Assembly: GCA_964452575.1 (NCBI GenBank)
Contig: CAYVMN010000002.1
Coordinates: forward strand, 1-55,843
Length of the DNA: 55,843 nucleotides
Source: CAYVMN01 sp964452575
Lineage (GTDB): Bacteria; Desulfobacterota; DSM-4660; Desulfatiglandales; Desulfatiglandaceae
Direction: 5' to 3'
Each line of letters starts with the position of its first letter. Position 1 is the stretch's first letter. The translations under genes and the position numbers were made by a program. Positions 36,104-45,387 of the stretch are shown in pieces. The notes under the pieces are model-generated. The model made no database searches, had not been told where the DNA came from, and saw only the letters and a list, made by a program, of their open reading frames with translations.

Positions 36104-36583
36104 TCAAAGGGGATCTCCCTCTTTCCCCTGGGATATTCTGTAAAATCCTACGAAAACGTTCAGAAATTCCGATGGACCGAGTATCTCGAATCTCACGCGG
36201 CTGTCCTTACGTCCCCTTGTAAAGTGTCTCTTGTCACCAGTAACAAAAAAGTCCACTTCACCGCTAATGGCTGAGACAAGAACAGGCACATCTTTGTCAT
36301 TAATCACCCCTTGATATTTCTGTATTTCTTCCTTTGAAGGAAGCTGGATGATTTCCAGATGCAACTCCGGCAGATATTTTTGATATATGGGAATGGCCTC
36401 GGGCATTTTTCGTTTCAGATTTCGCTCGATTTCAATGATATTGTATCTCCCAGTGACTCCAACTATTGAGGGAAGCTCAAGAGACAATATATCAAGAATA
36501 ATCCGGGGACTTCCCCTGTCAGAGAGAAGCCCTGATAGGATTACGTTTGAGTCAAGAAAGACCCTAACCGGTTTTCCTTCCAT
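36104..36583 (-). CDS. PIN-domain protein, probable toxin
   Basis: PIN proteins are magnesium-dependent RNases, often toxins of VapBC-type pairs. Acidic residues expected for the active site are seen in VFLDSNVILSGLL (start), GVINDKDVPVLVSAI (middle) and FFVTGDKRHFTRG. The ATG at 36583 is preferred; the open frame extends to 36640 with a non-family N-terminus. The start overlaps the upstream AbrB-type gene by 20 bases. Its place in a polysaccharide locus may be incidental. Confidence 0.85.
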   Translation of the reverse strand: MEGKPVRVFLDSNVILSGLLSDRGSPRIILDILSLELPSIVGVTGRYNIIEIERNLKRKMPEAIPIYQKYLPELHLEIIQLPSKEEIQKYQGVINDKDVPVLVSAISGEVDFFVTGDKRHFTRGRKDSRVRFEILGPSEFLNVFVGFYRISQGKEGDPL

Positions 36584-36851
36584 AGGTATCTTTGCAAACT
36601 GACTCTCTTTCTTCTCTGATCCCAGCCAATACCTCTTCAACAGAAAGGCCTGTTTGTCTGAGTATCTTTTTCATTTCCCTTCGCGCCTCATCCAAAGATA
36701 ATCGTCTCGGCGTGACAATCACCGAATCCCCCACAGGGATGAGGGAAACCACCTGCCCTTCTTCTAACTGGCCTTTTTCCCTTATCTTTTTGGGAATTGT
36801 TATCTGACCGCGGGCCTTTATTTCGGTTATGATAGGCTTGAGATCTTCCAT
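36564..36851 (-). CDS. SpoVT/AbrB-type DNA-binding protein, probable antitoxin
   Basis: The N-terminal half is a swapped-hairpin AbrB domain (ITEIKARGQITIPKKIREK, GQVVSLIPVGDSVIVTPRR). The C-terminal half is a charged helix that in such antitoxins binds the PIN toxin. ATG 36851 is chosen because GGAGG stands seven bases before it; about 95 residues result. The pair with the overlapping PIN gene is the standard order antitoxin-toxin. The 36852-37001 gap shows nothing clear. Confidence 0.85.
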   Translation of the reverse strand: MEDLKPIITEIKARGQITIPKKIREKGQLEEGQVVSLIPVGDSVIVTPRRLSLDEARREMKKILRQTGLSVEEVLAGIREERESVCKDTYGRKTG

Positions 36852-37001
36852 TTTTTCCTCCAAGAGCATCTTTTTTCAGAATTTAGAATATCATATATCA
36901 GAAGATCTGACAACAGATTTCTCTTGCCAAGCGCCTTCCCCCATGGGCTTTATTTCTCTTCCCCCGCTCTTATTAGACTTCTAATGTCTTTGACTCCACT
37001 T

Positions 37002-38159
37002 TCATAATCCACCAGACCGATATAACTTCAAGTATCCCTTCACCATTTTCTCAATCGTGAACTCTTCCTTTATCCTATTCTGTCCTCGTTTACCCCAGGA
37101 CTCTGACCTTTCCTTATCACTGAGCAGATCTAGTATCTTATCGGCCATGGCAGCCGGATTCTTTGGGGCCACCAGCCATCCAGTTAGGCCGTTCGTAACA
37201 GCTTCTCCATTGCCTCCTACGTCCGTGGCAACGACAGGCAGGCCTGAGGCCATTGCCTCTAAAATGACATTAGAAAAGCCTTCCTCGTGAGAAGAGAGTG
37301 CCAAAAGGTCGCTAGCAGCCAAGAGATCAGGAATATCTAGTCGCTGCCCCAAAAATGATACTCGTTGAGACACCCCTAGGTGACAGGCCTCATGTTCAAG
37401 TTCTTCTTGAATTCCGCGGTCCTCGCCAACCAGTAAGAACTTGGCCTCAGGAAGCCTTTCTATCACTAATGCTGCTGCCTTCAAGAGATCAGAAAGCCCT
37501 TTGTAAGGAATAAGGTTAGCAATACTAATTACCACTTTCTCGTTTGGTGGTACCCCCAAAACACTGCGTATCGACTGCCTATGGGTTCTAGAAGACTCAA
37601 AAGGGGCAGAATCAATTCCGTTGTAGACTAACCTTAGTTTTGAAGGATTGCCTAGATCGCGTATTAACGTATCCTCGCCGACAGCCCGAGAGTTCACCGC
37701 AACTAGGTGACTTAAACGAAAGCTCAGAATGTCGAAGATCCGCCATCCCTTGTATCGATCCTGATGTGTCCCTAAGGCCCGACGACTTGTTATAATAAGC
37801 GGAACGTATAAGAGCCTCCCTGCCAGCGAACCCATGAAATTCGTTAAGGGCAGGAAGGCATGGACTATATCAGGTCTGACCATTTTCAGGATCTTAAATA
37901 ATCGGATCTGTGCCCGGATCAGCAAGGCCGATCTTTGTAGATACCCCTTCTCTGATCCATACCCGCCGGTATAGACCTTAGCAGTTTCTCCTCTTATAGT
38001 GCCCTTTAGGGCTCCAACAGGTTCTAAGACAAAGAGGTGACATCTATAGTTGAGTATGCCGAGATGGTGAATCAGGGTTATCATCTGTTTCTCAGCGCCT
38101 CCAAGACCAAGGGATCCTATGAGAAAAAGAATCACCGTTTCCGTTTCTCCTCGGGTCAT
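37002..38159 (-). CDS. GT4-family glycosyltransferase
   Basis: The protein is a GT-B fold transferase using nucleotide sugars. The N-terminal domain has the acceptor-side GSLGLGGAEKQMITLIHHLG, and the C-terminal domain the EEGFSNVILEAMASGLPVVA segment with the E-x7-E motif typical of GT4. ATG 38159 is chosen with GAGAGGGAAGG in front; a GTG at 38216 is possible. It follows the flippase gene. Sugar specificity cannot be told. Confidence 0.9.
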   Translation of the reverse strand: MTRGETETVILFLIGSLGLGGAEKQMITLIHHLGILNYRCHLFVLEPVGALKGTIRGETAKVYTGGYGSEKGYLQRSALLIRAQIRLFKILKMVRPDIVHAFLPLTNFMGSLAGRLLYVPLIITSRRALGTHQDRYKGWRIFDILSFRLSHLVAVNSRAVGEDTLIRDLGNPSKLRLVYNGIDSAPFESSRTHRQSIRSVLGVPPNEKVVISIANLIPYKGLSDLLKAAALVIERLPEAKFLLVGEDRGIQEELEHEACHLGVSQRVSFLGQRLDIPDLLAASDLLALSSHEEGFSNVILEAMASGLPVVATDVGGNGEAVTNGLTGWLVAPKNPAAMADKILDLLSDKERSESWGKRGQNRIKEEFTIEKMVKGYLKLYRSGGL

Positions 38160-38232
38160 TTCCTTGACCTTCCCTCTCCGTAAGTCTTCACAGCGTTTCT
38201 TGGTAGACTTTTCCACGTTTTCCTAAACAATA

Positions 38233-39603
38233 TTAATTGACCGATCTCTGCCTTCTCATGATCCGACCTGCAAAATAACTGAGAAATACAAGTGAACCCA
38301 TATATACGAATGAGGTTGAAAGTGCGATTCCCTTAAGCCCCATCAGACGCATAAGAAGGATATTGAGAAGGATATTGACGATAAGATTGATCACAGACCC
38401 CCACATGAGAATATGGTTTGCCTTGAGTGAAGATATAAGCCGGACAATCATGATTCCCAGGACATAGAATGGAATCTGTAGGACATATAGGGCCTGGACG
38501 TGACCAACAAGCAGGCTGTCGCCTGCAGTAAAGGCCCCCCGCTCAAACAAAAGCGCCACAATAGGACCTGATAGATAGAAAATTACCAGCGTCATCGGAA
38601 CGGTAATCAAAAGAATCAGTCGAGCGTATGTCTTGAGCGTACCACGCACGCCCGCCCAGTCGTTGGCTGCCACCATGCGGGAAAAATGGGGAAAAATCGC
38701 TGTACTCAAGGCCATAGAGCCGATACCTATGATTAGGGCCACAACCCTATTGCCGTAACTCAGGGCGGATACACTTCCTGGTCCGAGCATGGCAGCCATG
38801 GACTGATCTACCACCTCAGTGCTGCTCATCACCAATGCCCCAGCAGCCATAGGCGCATACTGCCTCGCAACCTGTTTCACGTGAGAGTCCAGACCATGCC
38901 ATCGTGGGATCAGGGAAAACCCCCGCCGTGCAAGGCCCCGTGCCAGCAGTGCCGCCTCAAGAAGCCCCCCCCCGACTGTCCCTATGGCGAGGGCATAGAT
39001 TCCCCACGTAGCCCCCAGGAGCACAATGGCAGTGACTACCACTGCCGGTGTCATGATGGGGGCGATGGCCGCCAGTGCGAATCTTTCTTCTGCGTTGAGA
39101 ATACTTGCCCAGACGGTGCCCAAGCCACTGATTACGAGCAGTGGCAGCGTAACAAAAAAAAGCGAGCGTGCGAGGGCTTGTTTCTCAGGGCTGAACCCGG
39201 AGCCAATAACTGGAATAAGGTACGGGGCGAGAAGGGCAAGAACGCCTGATATGGCAATAATCAGGAGAGTACTTAAGACTGCCACAGTAGAAAAAAGGAG
39301 TTGAGCCGCATCCCGCCCTTCCCGCTCTCTTAGCTCGACATAAGTTGGTATTAATGCTGCATTGAATGACCCCGCAACTACATTTATGGCAAAGGATGGG
39401 ATCAAAAATGCTATTAGGAAGGCATCCAGGGCATCGCTTGTTCCGAACTTGCCAGCTATGACCAATTGCTTCGCAATAGCCGCCAGCTTCACTAGAATAG
39501 TAAAGCCGCCTACACTGATAATGGCGGCGAAAATCCGTCTATTGGTTGACCTTTCACGCCAACTCTTCCAGCGACTCAACCCAATACTCACTGGATTAAC
39601 CAT
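38233..39603 (-). CDS. MurJ-like lipid-linked oligosaccharide flippase
   Basis: This is a polytopic membrane protein of about 14 segments of the MOP (MviN/MurJ) superfamily. The start of the fold (FTILVKLAAIAKQLVIAGKF) and STEVVDQSMAAMLGPGSVSA are MurJ-like. Because it lies among glycosyltransferases, it more likely flips a lipid-linked surface sugar than lipid II, though this is inference. ATG 39603 is preferred over TTG 39633. The 170 bases before the next gene upstream show nothing clear. Confidence 0.88.
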   Translation of the reverse strand: MVNPVSIGLSRWKSWRERSTNRRIFAAIISVGGFTILVKLAAIAKQLVIAGKFGTSDALDAFLIAFLIPSFAINVVAGSFNAALIPTYVELREREGRDAAQLLFSTVAVLSTLLIIAISGVLALLAPYLIPVIGSGFSPEKQALARSLFFVTLPLLVISGLGTVWASILNAEERFALAAIAPIMTPAVVVTAIVLLGATWGIYALAIGTVGGGLLEAALLARGLARRGFSLIPRWHGLDSHVKQVARQYAPMAAGALVMSSTEVVDQSMAAMLGPGSVSALSYGNRVVALIIGIGSMALSTAIFPHFSRMVAANDWAGVRGTLKTYARLILLITVPMTLVIFYLSGPIVALLFERGAFTAGDSLLVGHVQALYVLQIPFYVLGIMIVRLISSLKANHILMWGSVINLIVNILLNILLMRLMGLKGIALSTSFVYMGSLVFLSYFAGRIMRRQRSVN

Positions 39604-39773
39604 TAGATCTTTTCTATGACCTCGAAGAGGCAAAATACCGGCCAGCGGTTCAGCGGATACGATAACCTTTCCAAATAATTAACGCGCATTCCACATTAAG
39701 GGGAGAAAAGAAGAAAAAGGGATCCTCAGAGAACCAAGGCCAGGAATTCATGAGAGAAATCCAGAGAGTGATT

Positions 39774-41207
39774 TCATATGGCCTTGATCTTTAGATAGGC
39801 AAAGAGGGTCATTCTCAACAAAAGCCATCCATGTCGAAAACGCCTTATATTTGTCCTGCCATAAATCCTCTCCTGATAGCGTACGGGCACTTCAACCACC
39901 TTCAGATTCTGTTTCACGGCCCCGAAAATTAGATCAAAATCGCCAAATGGATCAAAGTCCCCAAAATAGCTTCTATTGCCCTGGATCTTCTCATAGTCCT
40001 TTTTAAAAAGGGCTTTGGTACCACAGAGGGTGTCCTTGAACCTCTGGTTTAGAATCCAGGTAAACATGATTGAAAAAAACCTGTTTCCAAGTAAATTCAG
40101 GAGCCTCATGGCCTGCTTTTCCATCGGATATATAAGGCGACACCCATGGATGAATTCGCCATGGTCCTCTGACAGGGCACGATAGAACTTTGGAAGGTCC
40201 TCGGGAGATACTGTAAGATCAGCGTCAAGGATCATCAGTATATCCCCGTTGGCTAGCGAGAACCCCTTCCGCACGGCATCCCCTTTGCCTTCACCATCCT
40301 GCACAGTCACTTTAATATCCTTATCAGGATATTTCTGGATTACCCTTTCGATCTCTTTCTTGGTGCCATCCGTTGAATGTCCCTCAACAAAAATGATCTC
40401 CTGGGATCCCCCGAATTCCGGGATCCTTTTTACCGCGGCCTCAACGCTGCCTTCCTCGTTTCTGCATGGAATCACGATTGTCGTGGAAAAATCTTTTTTT
40501 TCTCTTACATCAATGGGCCTGGCCACAATGAAACGGCACAGACAGAGCCTCCTGATACCGGGCAAAGAGGCAAGATATCGATTGATAAAACCGCTCACCA
40601 AAGGGATCCTCTTGGGGATCAATAGACGGCACTCGGTCTTTACGACCTGGAATTTCGCCAGGGACAGGAGGTTGCATATATCTTCTGAGGAAAGCCAGTT
40701 TTGGTATTGCTGGGGCATCTTCAATCCAAAAGCCTCTCCCATTTTCAGGATCGGTTCCCAGAGGAAATTGTAGTATGAGACAATAATCCTTGTCTCCGGA
40801 CCACAAAAACCCCTCAGCCTTCTAAAGCTCTCTTCGATGTCCTGAAGATGTCCGATCACATCTGCAAGGATTATAATATCAAAGGTCTCTCCCCATTCTT
40901 CTAATTCTTCTATATCCGCAAGACGAAATTCTAGTTCAGGGTACCTCTCCCTCCCTATTTTCAGCATCTCTGGACTGAAATCTACCCCAACACCCAGCTT
41001 TGGTTTTAGGGCATTCAAGAGATCTCCAGTACCACAACCAAGCTCAAGTATTGAAAGGCCTTCGGGTACCAAGAATCGAAAATACCTTTCAAGCTCATCG
41101 TAATAATACCTGTTTCGGTCTATCCAGTAACGCCTTCGACTGGCTAGGCTATCAAAACGCCTTTGAATCTCCCTTTTCTTATTTCTATTAAGGTCGGTCA
41201 TCGCCAT
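39774..41207 (-). CDS. Fusion: SAM methyltransferase and GT2 glycosyltransferase
   Basis: The N-terminal part is a class I methyltransferase with SAM motif ILELGCGTGDLLNAL (about residues 53-67 from this start). The second part, from about residue 240, is a GT2 domain of the dolichyl-phosphate-mannose-synthase type: TTIVIPCRNEEGSVEAAVKR, GDILMILDADLTVSPEDL and CGTKALFKKDYEKI. No membrane domain follows. ATGs at 41207 and 41201 are both possible with GGAGAGG before them. The start overlaps the end of the upstream GT2-GT4 gene. Confidence 0.87.
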   Translation of the reverse strand: MAMTDLNRNKKREIQRRFDSLASRRRYWIDRNRYYYDELERYFRFLVPEGLSILELGCGTGDLLNALKPKLGVGVDFSPEMLKIGRERYPELEFRLADIEELEEWGETFDIIILADVIGHLQDIEESFRRLRGFCGPETRIIVSYYNFLWEPILKMGEAFGLKMPQQYQNWLSSEDICNLLSLAKFQVVKTECRLLIPKRIPLVSGFINRYLASLPGIRRLCLCRFIVARPIDVREKKDFSTTIVIPCRNEEGSVEAAVKRIPEFGGSQEIIFVEGHSTDGTKKEIERVIQKYPDKDIKVTVQDGEGKGDAVRKGFSLANGDILMILDADLTVSPEDLPKFYRALSEDHGEFIHGCRLIYPMEKQAMRLLNLLGNRFFSIMFTWILNQRFKDTLCGTKALFKKDYEKIQGNRSYFGDFDPFGDFDLIFGAVKQNLKVVEVPVRYQERIYGRTNIRRFRHGWLLLRMTLFAYLKIKAI

Positions 41208-43356
41208 ACCTCTCCCCGACCAACTCCAGATACAGCGCTTCAATATCCCTCAAAAGCCGACCCTCCGAAAACCTCTGTTCCACAAAGGTATGCCCACGCA
41301 TTGATAGCCCTTCTTGCATACTCTTGCCTGCCTCTGCCAGGTATTTCAATCCCCTCGCAAATCCTAGATGATCATTTTTTCGGCAAAGAATACCCCGTTC
41401 ACAGATCACAAAACCATTGGATTGCAGGATGCCTTCCTTAGGCCCCAAAAGGTCCATGACACCCCCTGCGTCTGTCGCAATGACAGGGACCGAAGAGGCC
41501 ATGGCCTCGATGATCGAAACCGGGGTACCTTCATTTTGGGAGGTCAGGGCGAGAATATTGGTATCAGCATAAACCGCTGGAAGGCCCCTCATCCACCCGC
41601 AGAACGACACATGATCGTTCAGACCAAGCCTATCACGGTACGCTTCGAGCATATCGCGAAGTTCACCGTCCCCTATGACTGCAAATCTGGCCCGCACCTG
41701 AGGGCTTTGCTCCAGGAAGCTCTTCGCTGCGCGAAGGAACATGATGTGGTTTTTAATTGGCACCAACCTTCCAACTATTGAGATGAGCAGGGTTTCAGCG
41801 TCTATCCCGAGAGAATCTCTAAATTGACCTCTCACTCTCTCATTTTCAAAGAATGAGTGGAGATCAAAACCCAACTCTATGGTCCTGATCTTCTCAGGTG
41901 AAGCAATGCGGTATTTCTCTGCAAGTTGCCTTTTCTGGCTCTTGCTTACGGCAATAACGACATCTGTCTCTTTGGCTAGAAGACGCTCGATCCATACAAA
42001 TGCCCTCGATTTGGCCTTGCCGAAATAGCCCTCAAATACATTCCCGTGAAAGGTGTGAACCATTCGCACTTTCTTTTCGCCAATGAAATTATACAAGAAG
42101 ACAGCCAGCCTGGAACTGGTACCTGCCTTGGCCGTATGGGTATGAACTATATCAGGCCTTTCTTTCCGAAGTAATTTAAAGATCTGAAAAAAGGTCTTAA
42201 GATCCATCCTAACACTAATCTCTCTCTGTAATTCGGAAATGATGAGCGGCTTGCAATCCTGCGAGTCAAACAGATAGCTCATATCCCCCTCCTGGGGAGA
42301 AATCTTGCCAGCGACCAGGATGGATTGAAACCTCTCCTTATCCAGGCCTCTCGTCAATATATGTACATGGATGGACGGCCCTCCTATATTAAGGCGCGCT
42401 ATCATCCGCAAGACCTTAATCCTTTTATCCCTTACTGGGCCAAAAACCACTTCTCTGTGTCTTTTTGCAAAACCATGCTTTCCCGTCCAAACGCGTATCA
42501 GATTTGATGCGAGGACAAAAGGGGCTCGAAGCGAAAGCCCGGTAATCACCATGGGCTCCAGAAACCATTGGGAGGGCATGTTGTATTTGTGGAAAAGCCA
42601 GTAGATACTCTTGTGGAATTCCGTAATGGACCTTAGTAAAGCCTTTTCGCTGCTTCCCCCAACATAATGAACAACGGATGCCCTTGGAAAATAGACCACC
42701 TTCCACCCGTTCTCCCGCATGCGCCTGCACCAGTCCGCATCCTCCCAGTACATGAAAAAGTGTTCGTCTAGTGGGCCCACTTCCTCCATAGCCTCTCTAC
42801 GAACCAGCATGCAGGCGCCTGAAACCCAATCCACCTCCATAGGATTTAGTCCGTCGGACCTCAATGTAAGCAGATTTTGAATTGTTATTGGGTTATTGGG
42901 AAACCACTTCGTGAGTATGGAAGTGCGGCCAAAAAATGCGGTGAGTGGCGTTGGATGCGACCTTGCAGATGCCTGAATAACCCCATCTTCATCCAAAATC
43001 TTGGGCCCCAAGACTCCAACCTCTGTGTTCTTCCCCATGAACTCTAGGATAGCATCGAAGAAGCCGTCCTTCACATAAGTATCAGGATTCAAAATGAGTA
43101 AATAAGGCGCGATGGTGCCTTCAAATGCCATATTAAGGGCCTTTGAAAAACCCACGTTATAAGTGTTCTTATGCAGGTTAACCGAAGGATGCACCGCGCT
43201 TACGCGATCCACATTGTCTTTTGATGCGTTGTCATGCACGAAAACCCTTACGGGCAGCCCTTGCGAGGCCTCGAATATAGACTTCAAGCAAGTTAGTAAA
43301 TGATCGGTGCTGTTATAATTAATTATGATAATATCGAGTATGCTCGAACCACTCAT
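41188..43356 (-). CDS. Fusion: GT2 and GT4 glycosyltransferases
   Basis: The 722-residue protein joins two transferases. Residues 1-300 are a rhamnosyl-transferase-like GT2: DIIIINYNSTDHLLTCLKSI, LLILNPDTYV and GPLDEHFFMYWEDADWC. From about residue 312 a GT4 of GT-B fold follows: VLRMIARLNIGGPSIHVHIL, HTHTAKAG, and the donor site NEGTPVSIIEAMASSVPVIA. The linker is about ten residues. Two sugar additions by a single chain are likely. It overlaps the next gene downstream. Confidence 0.9.
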   Translation of the reverse strand: MSGSSILDIIIINYNSTDHLLTCLKSIFEASQGLPVRVFVHDNASKDNVDRVSAVHPSVNLHKNTYNVGFSKALNMAFEGTIAPYLLILNPDTYVKDGFFDAILEFMGKNTEVGVLGPKILDEDGVIQASARSHPTPLTAFFGRTSILTKWFPNNPITIQNLLTLRSDGLNPMEVDWVSGACMLVRREAMEEVGPLDEHFFMYWEDADWCRRMRENGWKVVYFPRASVVHYVGGSSEKALLRSITEFHKSIYWLFHKYNMPSQWFLEPMVITGLSLRAPFVLASNLIRVWTGKHGFAKRHREVVFGPVRDKRIKVLRMIARLNIGGPSIHVHILTRGLDKERFQSILVAGKISPQEGDMSYLFDSQDCKPLIISELQREISVRMDLKTFFQIFKLLRKERPDIVHTHTAKAGTSSRLAVFLYNFIGEKKVRMVHTFHGNVFEGYFGKAKSRAFVWIERLLAKETDVVIAVSKSQKRQLAEKYRIASPEKIRTIELGFDLHSFFENERVRGQFRDSLGIDAETLLISIVGRLVPIKNHIMFLRAAKSFLEQSPQVRARFAVIGDGELRDMLEAYRDRLGLNDHVSFCGWMRGLPAVYADTNILALTSQNEGTPVSIIEAMASSVPVIATDAGGVMDLLGPKEGILQSNGFVICERGILCRKNDHLGFARGLKYLAEAGKSMQEGLSMRGHTFVEQRFSEGRLLRDIEALYLELVGERYGDDRP

Positions 43357-43413
43357 TTTTCATTTACCTGTAATCGCTCAATGAAGTGCGAAGTGGGAAT
43401 TCGGAAGTCGGAG

Positions 43414-44481
43414 TCAGACATTGGACTTAGACATCGGACATCGGACCTCGGACCTCGGACCTCCACTTCTCCATAACCTCATGCGCAACCGGGGCAGTAA
43501 CAGTTCTTTTTCAAGCAATGTATATATATACTTAGAACCTACTTTCCTGTCACGCTGAATCAGGCGGCGCTTTTGAAGTGCCTCTTTTAGCCCCTTGATG
43601 GCATGCCACTTGGCCTGGACGAACTTTGTCATATTGCCATGTGCTGAAAAGTACAAGAAGGCAGCCATGTCATAAATGATATGCTGAAAAATAGTCCTTG
43701 GTATCAACCGCGCAGGCATATTCTTCGTGTACACCCATTCCAGATTACGATGGCTGTAATATACCGAGATGGGGGAGTCATGTATGATGGAGCTACTGGC
43801 TTTATGATATACTATTGCAGATGGAACATATAGGCATCTATATCCTCGCAATTGCGCCCTAAAGCTGAGATCCACGTCCTCATAGAGCAAGAAAAAATCC
43901 TCATCAAAGAGTCCAATGTCATCAAGCATGCTTTTCCGATATAGCGCTGCCGCGGCACAGGCCCCAAAGATCCATTCTTCCCTGTCATACGCCTTGCCCT
44001 CTTTACCGCGGCCCCGCAGGCTGCCTGCCCCTGCGGTTGTATAACTGTCTCCGGCACGATCAATGATTTTTCGGTCCTCATAGGAAACTATCTTGGAGGC
44101 TGCAAAACCTGCATCGGTGACAGTCTCAAGCGCATCAACCAGGTTTTTTAGCCACAGGGGATGCGCTATCGCATCATTGTTTAATAGGGCTACGTACTTG
44201 GTTTCCACGTTCCTGATGGCAATGTTATTTGCAGCAGCAAACCCTATGTTGCGGGATAGGGGAATCGTCTTGACCTCTCGATAGTTGCGGGCAACAAAAT
44301 CAATGGACTCATCCGCTGAGCCGTTATCTACAAGGATGACAGAGAAATCCCCGTATTGCTGACCTCTCAGCCCTTCCAGGCATGCAGATAGAAGTCCTTT
44401 GCCATTCCAGTTTACTATTATTACGGAAACTGCGTCCAATAACTCAAACTCGTAGTGCTCTCTGCATTTAGTAAATTGCAA
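43414..44481 (-). CDS. GT2-family glycosyltransferase
   Basis: It is a GT2 enzyme like the N-terminal half of the neighbouring fusion: VSVIIVNWNGKGLLSACLEG, SRNIGFAAANNIAIRN, VALLNNDAIAHPLWL and GLFDEDFFLLYEDVDLSFRA. The start is uncertain: the open frame begins with TTG, and another TTG lies 14 codons in. The last 16 or so residues (GGPRSEVRCPMSKSNV) are encoded by a tandem heptamer repeat, so the original stop may have been lost. Confidence 0.88.
   Translation of the reverse strand: MQFTKCREHYEFELLDAVSVIIVNWNGKGLLSACLEGLRGQQYGDFSVILVDNGSADESIDFVARNYREVKTIPLSRNIGFAAANNIAIRNVETKYVALLNNDAIAHPLWLKNLVDALETVTDAGFAASKIVSYEDRKIIDRAGDSYTTAGAGSLRGRGKEGKAYDREEWIFGACAAAALYRKSMLDDIGLFDEDFFLLYEDVDLSFRAQLRGYRCLYVPSAIVYHKASSSIIHDSPISVYYSHRNLEWVYTKNMPARLIPRTIFQHIIYDMAAFLYFSAHGNMTKFVQAKWHAIKGLKEALQKRRLIQRDRKVGSKYIYTLLEKELLLPRLRMRLWRSGGPRSEVRCPMSKSNV
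43418..43464. repeat. Tandem heptamer array (ACNTCGG family) at the end of a GT2 gene
   Basis: On the plus strand the units are ACATTGG, a 6-base ACTTAG, then ACATCGG, ACATCGG, ACCTCGG, ACCTCGG and ACCTCC. They are related to the array at 11311-11366 after secD. The copies encode the C-terminal residues of the GT2 gene on the minus strand. Confidence 0.8.
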
Positions 44482-44545
44482 TCACTTAGTATTTTTTGCT
44501 GCCTGTTCTCTTCCAGACAATTCTTGAAAAGATTCGACAGGCTAT

Positions 44546-45280
44546 TCAATATTTGCCTGCCCTCATTACGACTTTGTTTCTTCTGCGCCGGTCAATGATC
44601 CTTAAAATTAGGAGAATTATAATTCCAACGCAAAAAGGAAGGAGGAGTTCGGGAGTCTTAAGCGGGTTTAAGGATTCACCTGCTTGGGTAAGTCCAACAA
44701 ATGTGCTGCTCAACCAGGCAAAAACGATGATGTTGGGAGCTGTTCCCAGTAGAGTTCCGAAGAAGAAACTCTTGTAACTGATATTAGTGACGCTCAAAAG
44801 CCAGTTGAGCGCTGGGCTCACGAAAAAAAGTAGACGTAGGTATACGACTGTCATGACCCCTCTTTCAACAAGTCTCGCCTCAATCTTCCTCAGCTTTTTC
44901 CCAAACAGGCGTTTTACGACATCCCTACCCAGCGACTGGGCAATGAAATAAATAAGTGTGATTCCTATGCATATTATGATGGTAGAAATGATGACGCCTA
45001 CCACTTTTCCAAATGTTATGACAGAAAGAAATATTATGATGAAGGCGGGTGTGTTTGTCACAAAAGCCAGGGAACCTGCTACAACAAAAAGAACCGGCCC
45101 CAAAATTCTCAACCTGGCCACACCCCCACGAATGGTCTCAATAGTAACTGCTATTTTGTCTTCAGTGACATATTGAGAGTAATCTGTGCAGTGATAAAGA
45201 ACCACCAAGATTACTAAGAAACAAATGAAAATAAGAGCGCGTATGATGATTCCAGGAGCAAGGTTTCTAGGGATCTTCAA
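44546..45280 (-). CDS. VTT-domain (TVP38/TMEM64-like) membrane protein
   Basis: The 244-residue protein is mainly hydrophobic. The first membrane segment is at about residues 9-28 and the VTT domain follows: FVTNTPAFIIIFLSVITFG, YFIAQSLGRDVVKRL, VYLRLLFFVSPALNWLLSVT and FFFGTLLGTAPNIIVFAWL. Family members of the DedA/TVP38 group are linked to lipid or polyprenyl-phosphate handling. Here a role in recycling a lipid carrier for surface polymers is conceivable, not shown. Confidence 0.85.
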   Translation of the reverse strand: MKIPRNLAPGIIIRALIFICFLVILVVLYHCTDYSQYVTEDKIAVTIETIRGGVARLRILGPVLFVVAGSLAFVTNTPAFIIIFLSVITFGKVVGVIISTIIICIGITLIYFIAQSLGRDVVKRLFGKKLRKIEARLVERGVMTVVYLRLLFFVSPALNWLLSVTNISYKSFFFGTLLGTAPNIIVFAWLSSTFVGLTQAGESLNPLKTPELLLPFCVGIIILLILRIIDRRRRNKVVMRAGKY

Positions 45281-45387
45281 GACCTAATACTGCCTCATCG
45301 TGCTGGGGGTTAGCAGTTAACTTGTTGAAATCAAGAAGGTGTGAGAAAATAACCACCTCCCTAATTCAACAAAGTGCTGAACTCAGG

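Noticed and set aside
35774..36274. Plus-strand frame of 166 codons over the asnB start and PIN gene
   Set aside because: It lies opposite two recognised genes, shows no family features and has no binding site.
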